Assembly: GCA_950295325.1 (NCBI GenBank)
Contig: OX485807.1
Span: 22,229,666 to 22,293,665 of the forward strand
Source of the DNA: Polytrichum commune
Taxonomy: Eukaryota > Streptophyta > Polytrichopsida > Polytrichales > Polytrichaceae
DNA length: 64,000 nucleotides
Direction: 5' to 3'
Shown here piece after piece: positions 23,448-34,135 of this stretch (within the stretch, counting starts at the first letter, position 1; the number at the start of each line of letters is the position of its first letter). A program made the position numbers and the translations under genes. The notes below the pieces were generated by a model that had not been told where the DNA came from, ran no database searches, and saw nothing but the letters and a program-made list of their open reading frames with translations.

Positions 23448-23621
23448 CTTCGTTTCATGGTTTCGAGTGTTTATGAACACTCTGTAAATACAAGTACCTT
23501 CTTCAAGTGTGTTCTTCTTAGAAGCGATTGGTTTCTGTGAAGATATTCGTTGCTTCGTTTCCTGGTTTTGAGTGTTTTTGAACACTCTGTAAATACAAGC
23601 ATCTTTTCCCAGTGTGTTCTC
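23448..23621 (+). promoter_or_regulatory. Duplicated hairpin plus PUF-type site in the AP2 leader
   Basis: Two 69-bp copies lie 105 bp apart (23448-23516 and 23553-23621). Each holds a 7-bp stem GAGTGTT/AACACTC with a 4-base loop (23465-23482; 23570-23587), followed at once by TGTAAATA (23483-23490; 23588-23595). UGUANAUA is the known binding consensus of Pumilio/PUF RNA-binding proteins. The loop bases differ between copies while stem and site are kept. The second copy ends 22 bases before the start codon. Binding and function are inferred. Confidence 0.6.
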
Positions 23622-23643
23622 TTGATCGAGGAGTGAGAATATT

Positions 23644-25735
23644 ATGAAGAGATCAGCCTTCTTTGACGTCGACGGCATGCTCAACTCGACTCAGAATTTC
23701 CCAAGAGAGCCGGCGGCGACTACTGAAGGCGTAGCTAATATGGCATCTGTAGCACAAAATTTTCACATGATGCCTGCATATGGTACTGGTGTATATAGAG
23801 ATGTACACAATGGAAGTGGATTAGTTGACACAGGCGGTGTAGGTGGATGTAGTACCAACGGAAGAGGGGACTGTGTCAATGGCCTCACTCCCATCTGCCC
23901 TCAAGACGTTTACCCAGCAGTAGTGGGCGAATCATGGCGACAATGTTTAGATAGTGGTGTTGCTTTAATAGGAAAATCGAGTTTATGTACATCAGGATCC
24001 TCAGCATGTAACCAATCTATGCTTTATGGGTCACCAGAATCTGTAGAAAGCGGGATAGAAGATAGTTCTGAGCAGACATTGTATCAAACACAGAAACTCT
24101 CTCCGCAGTCTTATCCGGGGTCACAAGGACATGCGGCGAGTGGATATTACGCAGACGAGCCACAATATGTTCCTTTGGGTTTCATGTCCCCCCCATTAGT
24201 TCCTGATTTTACTCCGTCTACACCACCATCGAACAACATCTTTCCTCTACTATCGCCATTTGCTCCTCAATTTCTGGATTTGCAGCAATTTCATCACGCT
24301 CAGCATGATTCCGACTCTTTGAGCCAAGCCCGGGCTTCATGGAGCGTTGCTGTAGATTTAGGACCACGAGTTCAACCTATGAAGAAATCAGGACAACCGA
24401 AAGGACTTGGCACTCCTAAAAAAAGCAGCAAACTCTATAGAGGAGTTCGGCAGCGACAATGGGGCAAGTGGGTCGCAGAGATCAGACGTCCACGAAATCG
24501 AACGCGACTGTGGTTAGGAACTTTTGATACTGCCGAAGAAGCGGCAATGGCATATGACACGGGTATGTCTGTTGAATTGAAGAGTTATGTTTGGCGTGTG
24601 ATATTGTTTTATTTGATGTTTTTGTTTATGTGGAAGACTCTTCATTTGAAACCTAATTGACATGCGTGGGTCAATTTGAGATTAACTACCTATAGGAAAA
24701 AAATGAATGTGTACATGTTAATGGCATGCTAGGTAATGGGTTCGTCTATTTATAACCTTAGGCCCTTCTGTGTGTCTACCTTTACTTCAAAAAAATTAAT
24801 AACTTTTTTTAATGTGCACTAGAGTATAATAATACCTCTCCCTTATGTATCAAATAATACCTATTCTGACACATGTTAGTTCGTACTTGATACGAAGAGT
24901 CCAACCCCTGGACCGTGGAAAGTATTTTTTCAAGGTTCAGTGCTGAAAATGTTTGTTGTTTACATGTGGTAACGTTGATGCAGCGGCTTACAAACTGAGG
25001 GGAGATTACGCACGTCTCAATTTCCCTCACCTACGACATGGTGATCAAGGTGGTTCATCAGGATCAGGCGACTCAGACGTAACATCATCAGCATCACCGA
25101 CAGAAAATCTCATATCCTCAACTCTGGAGACAGAGCTACAAGGGATTTCTTACCATACAAGTCTTCGGGCGAAGAGTGAGGGCGACAATAGTCATCCCCA
25201 CTCGGAGCCTGATCAATACAATATTGGTTTGCCAATCCCTCAACAGCAACAGTCACCAACGAGTGCTCAGAGGTCTGAGAGTACCTGTTCGGCGAATGCG
25301 GGTGTTGATGTACACCATTTTCATTTTAGACAAGATGGTGGCTACAATTCGTCATCAAGTCCCTCTTGCCATACCCTTCCTTCCTCACCATCAAGCGACG
25401 AGTTCAAGTTTTGTGCAAGCTCGCCTGGCTCAGACGCCAACAGCAATTCTACTACCAGCTATCAAGGTTCCAGTACCAGTAGTTTTGACATCGACAATCT
25501 GCTCAATTTCCCCAACTCCTCAAGTGTGGACATGTCCTGGGATGTTTGCTTGAATGAACCACTCAAAAACTTACCTGGGAGTTCTAGTGCAGCAGGTGTA
25601 CCAAGAAAGCAAGTTCACATTGTGTCTTCGGCCACTCTATCACCTCCTCGAGCCTTCAATGTTTGGAGGCAATGTTTGAACGTCACTGTGAGTAAGCGAA
25701 ACGATTCGAAGGGTTACCCGGCTTCGAGAAACTGA
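23644..25735 (+). CDS. AP2/ERF transcription factor, DREB type (A-6/RAP2.4-like)
   Basis: Two coding exons, 23644-24562 and 24984-25735, give a 556-residue protein. The 421-bp intron (24563-24983) begins GTATGT and ends TTGATGCAG; the splice splits a codon after its first base (ACG G|CG GCT) and restores [13 protein letters not shown]. The AP2 domain spans about residues 265-323, starting [17 protein letters not shown] and ending YARLNFPHL. It has the DREB-type valine at domain position 14; position 19 is Arg, where A-6 members usually have Leu. This domain binds DRE/GCC-type promoter sites, so the protein should act in the nucleus as a regulator, often of stress or developmental genes in this family. 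A basic run (PKKSSK) just before the domain is a likely nuclear signal. The flanks are Ser-, Gln- and Pro-rich, and an acidic SFDIDNLL...VDMSWD segment near the C-terminus could be an activation motif. The start was chosen as the first ATG of the long open frame. GTGAGTAAG near 25689 could be a donor, so the last residues are less sure. The target genes are unknown. Confidence 0.9.
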
Positions 25736-27540
25736 TCATTGCCACACTGTGTAGTTGTGTAGTTTGAAGAAGGCTTGACATGATGGTACAATAACATCAT
25801 CCAACTTTGGTTACCTGATCGTAGCTATCTACAGCAAGGAATCATAGATCTATCCCATAAAAAATGCGCATATTTGGTCGAACCTGGAGATGAAGGAGAA
25901 TGTCGCAAGTTTTTGGGTCGACATTAGAGATTAGATTAGATCACACAGCTCTTTCTTTTTTGAACAAGAGTGAGTGGTCCAAATCAAGCCTTTTTAACTC
26001 CGCAGTTTCTACTACATGTGGTCAGGATTAGGTGCCCTTCCTTCCCCACTCGTTTCTATACAAATTCTTCAGCTTGTACAAATTATGTAGTTTATAGCGG
26101 GATATGTTGGATTTCTTCCCTCCCTTCCACAAAGCTACTCCACATGGACTTGCCACACCGACTCAACCTTATCTGGCACATTTTAGGCCCTTCTGGGGCT
26201 GTCAGACGATAAGTCTAGTGTGTTGCTGAATTAACTCCATGGCGACATCAACATGGAAGCATGCAGTCTTCAAGACGAAGATCAAATAGGAGATTTCGAG
26301 GTGGAGTCGTCTTTCTTCAAGCGTATTACGGTCAGCAGATCCAACCGCTGGCTATGAAAGGGCTACATCGAATCAAACAAGAGCAAATTCCTCCACACTC
26401 ACTCATTGGCAAGGTGCTTTCTCTGGCTTCTTGAAAGCCATGAGTTGTGCACCGCAAGCCCACCATCGATGTGGCTCAAGCACGATCTCATTCACCATGT
26501 TTAGTTTAGATGGTTGTGATTTGGTAGCGAGCAGAAGTGGAGGGGCTTTTTGTGCTTGCTCCCTCTGTCTTAGTGTAGATTTGGCTCCGACATGCTAAAT
26601 GTAGTCAGCCAGTCTTAGGCTCTCAGCAACCTCAAATTGTCGCGACTTTGAGGTTACAGTTCGGTGCTGAGATTCTGCCTACAGCTTTCCTTGTGTTTTC
26701 TAGCTTGTTCGGAGCTCTTTGATCATTTACATAAAGTGTGCACTTCGTTTCTATCTGTCTGTTTACTCACAGTGGAAAGTTCTCTCTGAACGACTTTGTG
26801 AGTGGAATCTGTGAGTTCTTCACAGTTGTCACTGGTCCCTACAAGCGTGCTCAGAGCTTGCCTCATTAATATAGCATGTATTTCTTTCTGAAGAATCTCA
26901 AGTAGGAAAGTCATCTTTTATATCTGCTCTGGATTAAATCCCACATTTTGCCAGTTCTTCAGATTTGAACACGATTGTTATCATGAAATGACGGTGATCA
27001 AGGCTGGAAGACGCAAAATCAACCTGCAATTTAGTTCCGGTGTCAATTTTTTGAAGCTCAAGTCTATACTTTACACATATATTCTGTTTGAAAATATGTG
27101 AGTTAGGTTAGTTTGGATGAATATGTAGCATATTATTATTTTCTCTTCTGGTTGAAAACATATATACATATATACCTTTATTTCGAAATACATACTTGAG
27201 TGGCAGTCGGTGTGTGTGTGTGTCCCCACTCCTGCAAACTTGTTGAATGTGAGGATGAGTTTGGGTGAGTTTGGGTGAGTTTCCATGCAGGCCGCTCGCC
27301 CACTAGGTTGTAGACAATGGTGGGTCGAAGGTGTCTACACTTAGTGGAGTTGAATCCGTCATCCAGCCACGTTCTCGCGAAATGCTAGAATGTGGAGGGT
27401 TGTGGACATGCCCACTAAAGAATCTTTAACTTACAAGTGCCGGTCACCTGAGGATTAAGACCCGTTGAAGATTCGAGAGAACAACAATGTTTGCCTAGAA
27501 TTCCGTCCTTGATAACCGGGAGGAGAATGTTAGTAGGTGG
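25736..27540. other. 3' flank of the AP2 gene, no second gene recognised
   Basis: Likely holds the 3' UTR; no clear polyadenylation site was chosen. Base composition stays balanced to about 26950, so the transcript may be long. A 71-codon frame without early ATG (about 26219-26430) has no recognised domain. A GT microsatellite lies near 27210-27222, and GAGTTTGGGT is repeated near 27254-27280. Confidence 0.45.
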
Positions 27541-27569
27541 GCCTAGATTTGAGAAGATGGGAGTAGCTG

Positions 27570-27932
27570 CACTAAATACGTTATCTAGTGTCATATGGTA
27601 TCACTATGGTAACTTTTTGGATAACACTTCTTATGAATAAGTGAACCAAATATTGTCATGGGTGATGGATGAGTTCATCCATTGGCCAAAACCCTACCTT
27701 CTCTTGTCAGCAACTTGTGATGAAACATTGTCACGGATGATTGAAATTTGGATGAAAAATCACTCAGTAAATGACAGTAATCACAACACTAAATCTATAA
27801 TCCCCCCAAAAATGTACAAGGAATGACAAATAATGTTGGGTTAACATTTAAGTTGGTGACACTATACCACAGTTTACAATTAGTATTGAGCAAGACAATT
27901 AGAATTGGTGATACTAAATATCATATTTAGTG
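27570..27932. mobile_element. TIR element, CACTAAATA family, reverse-oriented copy
   Basis: Starts CACTAAATACGTTATCTAG and ends ...CATATTTAGTG. It is the reverse complement of the copies at 5541 and 39986 over most of its 363 bp, with shared AATTGGTGATACTAAATA and CCAAATTTCAATCATCCGTG (reverse). Non-coding; the 61-aa frame inside is not a gene. Confidence 0.7.
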
Positions 27933-29229
27933 TAGTTGGCAAATATGAACCCTACCCCACAATATTCCCTCTACATTTGGGCGGGTTTGCCCTTATGCAC
28001 ACTAGAATATGATGGGCAAGCAACCTACATGAAAACTCACCCTTAATAAGTTATAGTAGCTTCTCCGCCCTTGAAAGGGTATATGTTGATTAGCCCTTTT
28101 GTGATAGGCCATTTGCACTGCCTTTACATGTACATTGAGTTATCACCACTAGATTTGTACTCCACACCAACCCACCCTTCTGGCCTCCAAGCACCTTTGG
28201 CATGCGTACAAACATAAGTTAACTTAACTTTTGTTCACTTGGGCCCCCACACACATAACATTACTTAGCTTAGCCATAGCGTTTTGTGGGCCATGATTAT
28301 GTTGAGTAATGTTATGCAACAAGTGCTTTCAGAAGGATAATATAATAAGGTAGGGTAGGCAATACCCAAGGCCAGGTGAGGGAGAGAGAGAATTATTGTA
28401 TATGAGTGTCAATATCTCCTATCCATCCAACATAAAAGCTCGACCTTCTATAGGTTTTGGCCAATTCATCTCTATTGACTGGACTAAATTAAGTTAGGTC
28501 CTTTAATTTTGGAGTCAAATCAACTATAAAAAATAACATTCGGGTTGCAAGTAGTTTCAAAGGCTTCTATGCTATATGAATGAGAGGAATGCTTGTATGT
28601 GATAATCCCCCCTTGTCCCCATGCTTGGGGTTCATGGTGTGTATGTAAACTGACCCATCGTGGATGAACGGGCTTTAGTTAACAAACATGTCCCCTTCAT
28701 GTTGAGATGGTCAATTCATTCCAACTGTATCTCATTAGACTAATTCGGGGGGGGGGGGGGGGTGTTTGAAGCCATTTCTAGAGTCAAATAATATTTATAT
28801 TAGTATAAATATAGAAGAATTCATTGTGTTTTCACCATCCCAATGGATGAGTCTAAGTAAATACCACAACTCCCTAGTACAATACCCAAACGGCCAACAC
28901 AATTTAAACCTTAAACCAATATAGAGGCAAGTGGGCCAATACATGAGACACGATGATTTGCACAAACTACCAACAAGTACTCAAATAATATTTCATGCAA
29001 TCTATGGTATTGAAACCGGTTCTAGCACAACCTATTAAAAAGTCGTATGTACATGAGTCTACGTGATTAGTACGAGCTCAAGTGCCCCTAATAATCCATT
29101 CTACATATGTGTATGATCCACTTGGAATAAACTATATCTATTAATAAGAAATCTTAAATCCCTATGTATGACACCTTGAGGTCTTAAGATGGCCTCTTGG
29201 ACTATTAAGTGTTAAAAACAAACGTCAAA
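27933..29229. other. Intergenic, no gene recognised
   Basis: AT-rich sequence with a G run at about 28748-28762. Only short frames; no repeat ends found. Confidence 0.4.
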
Positions 29230-30320
29230 AAGATGTGTGCTACGATGAGATTGGACTATGTGCTCAAAATAAGGACAACATTCTAGGTTTTAGTAGTTAA
29301 CACAATTGGGAAGGCGCCTATGTGATGGCTTAAAAAGAAAGAAAAATCTTCACTAAATTGACCACTTATAATTTGCATTGAAGTGAAGAGGTCCTATCTA
29401 CTTGTCACTATTATGACACTTGAAGTGACAATCTTCATAACACACAATCGCTAACTATATGAGACAATTCTTGTTCCAATCTAATGGCCAAAAGTGAGTT
29501 GGAAGTGTCCACTATAGGCCCACATATCTTAATGTTGGCATGGGTATTCATATCTTAACTCTTATTCAAAAGTTCATTCTATAGGGGAATCAATTGATGA
29601 TGTAGCGTATAGCGTAATACATACTCTCAAATGTTGGAGGCATGGGCTTTATGGTTATGACCTCCTATAGATGACACATCTATTTCTCAAGTTGATTGGA
29701 CACTAGAATTGGCATTAGAGACCTCATATTGGTTAGTTGAGATCAAATTGGGATGGATCAACAACAAACCTTCAGGGCCAAGGTTTGAAACCATATTGAA
29801 GTGCTTTATGGACTACCCTATATGATCTATTAAGAAGAAAAAGAATCTTCGCTAATAAATAAGATGTTTATATGAGCTCCAACAATTACGAGGAAATGGG
29901 TTTCTACCTTAATCTGGATTTGCTAATCATCTCACATTAACTATATGCTTGATATTCTAGGAGAAGTGGGTGTGGAACAAAAGTTGCCATTAAATATATG
30001 TCTATTGTTTGGTTTTTCACCCACTTCTCCTAGGATCGTAAATGATATGCAAATTCAATTCGAGGTTGTTATCTTTTTCCTCATAATCCTTGGAGCTCAT
30101 ATGAATATCTTATTTACTAAAAAAGTGGAGATTTTCTTTCTATTTAAAGATTCATAGAGGTCTCTTAATAGAGTTATTGAATCTAGGATAGTTAACAAAC
30201 TTTGAATATGTAGTGCAATCTCACTGAAACACATGTCTTTTTGGTGTCCTTTCTTAGATACAAACCTAATCACACACCACTCAAATATAGGTGTCCGATT
30301 AAGATAAGTAATAAACTTAA
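29230..30320 (+). repeat. Dispersed repeat family D, longest copy
   Basis: Contains in order the phrases found separately elsewhere: TGTGCTCAAAATAAGGACA...ACACAATTGGGA (as at 50165 and 6775), ATCATCTCACATTAACTATATGCTTGATATTCTAGGAGAAGTG (as at 50350), CATATGAATATCTTATTTA (as at 42400), and ACACATGTCTTTTTGGTGTC with CACCACTCAAATATAGGTGT (as at 46050). Termini and class are not clear; no frame longer than 70 aa. Confidence 0.55.
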
Positions 30321-33059
30321 ACTTGATGAGCGTATTTGGCTCACTTCGTTGCTCAAGGGCGTCACTCGCTTGTATTTAGTGGGAACACGTGAGAATACAA
30401 GGTGTTTTTAGGGGCGGGTATTATATTAGAGAAGGTAAATAGTGTGGACCCTATTGTCATGTGATTTTCTAAGGTTGAACTTGGTTTCAATTCTTCCTTG
30501 ACAATGGCATATGGTAGTTATAAAGTGTAATTTTGGTTGATGTTTTTTAAATCTAATAATTAAACCTACAAGATCATAATTCACACATCAATGCAACATG
30601 CACATAATTTAGCTTCCTAATATGCACTCTACTCATTCAAGACATACACACATGAAAATGATGGTAAAATACTTGTGTTTAATAACCCTAAAAACATAAT
30701 TGCATACATTCATGTAGCATTAGAACACAACCATTCAACACCAATCACTTAATTTGTTTAGGGTTTAAACATTCAATTATAAAGCCATTTGTATTATTGT
30801 TCAAGTTCAAATGACTAAAACCACTCAATACACAACATCCAGTTTTTTGTGCTCAAGACAAAAATCCCAAACCCTAACTCTAACCCCAACGCTACAAACT
30901 TTACCTTCTATCAAAATCATAGCCACAACCTCTACCTGTAATCCTACCCAAAACAATTCAATGAGTAGCTAGGGGTTTGTACTCCTACATTTCCTCATAC
31001 AAAACAATTTGATATTCACCTCCACATTTTAATAAGAATTGAAAGGGTTATTCTACAATATGAGTACCTTCAAATATTGGTATGAGTTTGGCATTTGTTG
31101 TTCTCAACACACTCGCAAGGTTCAATAAGTTATGAACTAGCATTAGAATCAACAAGTGAGAACAATTTCAACTTTAGAGGCATTGAAAACCTCGTTTGTA
31201 ACCAATAAATGTCACAAGAACCCTAAACCTTGAGTCGCTCACACAAACGCCTCCTTTAGACATCGTCCCTTCCTTTGCGTTTACAACTAAACCCCCAAAA
31301 TGTGAGAAATCATAACAAATATCAAAACCCTATACCCTACCCATCTACCAAACAAGCAAAGAACTGAAATTAGAAAATATGAAGCTTTGGGATGGCCAAT
31401 CCTGAGGAGTGTGACTCTCACATGTGCTTGCTCCTAAACCTTGAAACCTTGAATAATCAACCATCAACACTTGCCGAGTTTGGAAGAAGGTAAGAGTTTG
31501 CATAGATAGGAAAACCTCAGCGAGCTCCTACAAACTTAAACTAGGAATTCACAAAGCCAAACATAGTGCTCAAACCCTTCGAGACCCCTTCGTACATCTA
31601 ATCCAACTAAAAAGATACATCCATGAGATGTCATCCAATGGTGCTCATCCATAATGTGGGCCCCTAATATATTTCAGCTCGATCCCCCACCCTACTAAAC
31701 CCAAATTAATTTATACCATGGAGCTCAACATATAACTTGGTTTTTTCTATAAATACATGCTTCATAATTTGTAGATTGCAACTTTAAAGTGGACCCTAAA
31801 TTTGTTCTCACGTAGTTTTTTAAAATACAGAATTGAACCCCCCGGGCTTTGTTGACACTATATACCTAGTGTGCTCTAAAAGCTTCCCCGCTGATGGAAC
31901 CACGAATGGACCTCTCCAATCGGCTTTTCAAACCTTTTAAGGCAACATTGCATGTTCCATCGTTTCCCAAAGTTCATATCTAGATCTATAATTGTCTTTG
32001 TGCATTTGAAGAAGAAGAAGAAGAAAAAAAACTTCAGTCTCCGGAGGAGATCGACATGAATTAAGTGTCTGTTCGATCCACCCCCAATCCGATGCCCACA
32101 GGATAAAGGCTGTGCATTTGAAGAACCGAAGGCCTCTCAAGAGAGGGCCCTATGTAACATGATGTGTGAGCAACAAGAATTAGGATATATATGGCCTTTG
32201 GGGAAAGGTGGAGCATGCAAAGTTACTTTGAAGGGTCTAAAAAGCCAATGTAGAGGCTCGTTTATAGCTCCATGGGTGGGGATGCTATGAGGGTGTCACC
32301 ACACTCGCAAGTGCAAGAATAAGTGAAGGTGTGGCAGTGACAATGATAGATGTAGCTCATATATGTAAATTATTGAGGTGGCCTCTTGTATTGACTTGCA
32401 TCCTCATCAATAAGTTTGTGCTTGAGGTAGATGGTCCTAAAACAAACACCCCGTCCAAAACGAGCACCTTAAATCTTGCACAAAAGATACGTATTGATTC
32501 TAGACATGTCCACCGCCTGAATATTTGATTTCCATGTTAATACTAGGTCGTCTATCAATAAATTTATGAACCCTTATAATTTTTGCATCCAAAATAAGAC
32601 ATACTCTGATGCGTTGGAATCCCCTTTCAATGGGTAACAAGAAAATCCAAAACTTTGTAAATCTTGGATATAATAAATGCACTCGGTGTTGAAAGTGACG
32701 GTTTTAGCTTCGTGCATCTCCCAACTAAGAGCATGATCACACGTTGTACATCAAACACTAACACAAAGGGGTGGGTAACATTACTTTAGAGGAAGTAGTT
32801 TCCGCTATATGTCCCACACATTCACACTATACGAGCTTTGTAAAACGTGGGTTTTATGATCGAAATGATTATCGTCCAATATACAACATAGTGCATAGAA
32901 ATAGTTGAACTTAAGATTCTACTCAACAAAGATCACGAGGTATTAATACTTGATTCTCTTCTACATGGGTCAAAACTCACACCTCTAAATGTTGCATAGC
33001 TAAAAGGGGCGGAAGGTTCCAAAGGGTTCTCTCGAACACTTCTAAATCGGTGACAATGA
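30321..33059. other. Intergenic, no gene recognised
   Basis: Long AT-rich stretch with CCCTAA-like phrases (near 30868-30890 and 31210) too short to be a telomere tract. Frames are all under 70 aa. An AAG run lies near 32009-32030. Confidence 0.4.
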
Positions 33060-34135
33060 GAACACGTGGGAACCTATTCTTGTTGAAATTCATCTTCAAA
33101 ATGCCCACGTGGATTTAGAGGTATCTATATTGATAGCGTGTGAATATGTTGTAATAAAATTTGCCTCCCGATCCCATAGACAACAATCCATGTGAGATCG
33201 GTGTCGATCGTGATCGTGAGACGCGAGAGCCTATTTTGTTGAAATTTGTCATGTGAGCTTACAATTTTCCATATTGATGATGTGTGAACATGCTCTAGTA
33301 CCATTTCAGATCTCGGACAACCAACCAACTAATTCAACTATTAGTTAACTAGTTGCCTTTCGTAACTATAGTTGTTCGCAATTTGACTCGCCAAAAAATG
33401 TAGTTAACTATAGTTGTTTTAAATTTGGTATGCCAAAAAGTCTAATTATCTATAGTTATATCTAGTTAACCAAAGTTGAGCACAACCTATTCATACAATT
33501 CTCTTATGTTGTTGTAGTGTCAGTAGTGCGTTATTGAGATCAACACGTTCCTAAACATGAACAAGCATTTACTCAGTTCTCACGTACTCGAGGTAGTCAA
33601 GCTTACCTCACAAAGGGGAGTCTTTTTTTATTCCCAAGTGACCAACTATGCCAAAACACAACACCAACGATGAAGACAACAACGGCATCGAGGCAGATGA
33701 TGAATACGAGCCTTAATGTTCACCTTTAATAACTACAATCGACTACAGTTTTTCTTGAAACCGAATTATTTTACTTAATCATAGTTAGGTACACAATCAT
33801 ATATAGTCGTCTGAAAATTTCCTAGTCAACTAGAGTTGCTCTTGAAACTGGCCTTACTTCTTTCTAGTTAACTATAGTTGTTCTTCAAATCGGTTCTAGT
33901 CAACTATAGTAATTTTGACAGTCGTCCAAGGTTTGCAACATTTGCATCTTCATCCCATAATAACATGCAACAATGAGCCGTGTAAAGGTGATGTTGGTGG
34001 TGGTATTTGAGGATGCGTGGGAACCTAATTTTGTTCCGATTCGCCTTGGGAATTGAGGGTATGGGGTTGGAAGGGTTTGTGTTGATAGCACATGTGAACA
34101 TGCTCTAAGCTTAATAACACGTGCCTTGTGATCCC
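33060..34135. repeat. Three diverged direct repeats split by an inserted AGTTAACTATAGTTG block
   Basis: Three related units (about 33062-33180, 33215-33320, 34010-34130) share GTGGGAACCTA-TTTTGTT and TTGATAGC-(A/G)TGTGAA-ATG. Between the second and third, 33330-33910 is studded with AGTTAACTATAGTTGTT in several copies, which looks like a separate insertion. Confidence 0.5.

Larger units (their letters stand above)
21600..23643 (+). other. Putative long 5' leader of the AP2 gene
   Basis: This stretch has balanced base composition, no recognised transposon and several tandem repeats. If transcription starts near 21600, the leader has many upstream ATGs, and an intron is likely. Possible donors include GTAAGCAAG near 21769; possible acceptors include the pyrimidine-rich CTTTCCCTCCATGTAG near 22052 and TTCTTGCAG near 23362. 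A 165-aa frame (22459-22956) has no recognised domain and I do not call it a gene. Confidence 0.4.

Noticed and set aside
26219-26430. 71-codon frame downstream of the AP2 gene, considered as a last exon
   Set aside because: No splice pair joins it in frame with good support, and it has no match I recognise in A-6 DREB proteins.
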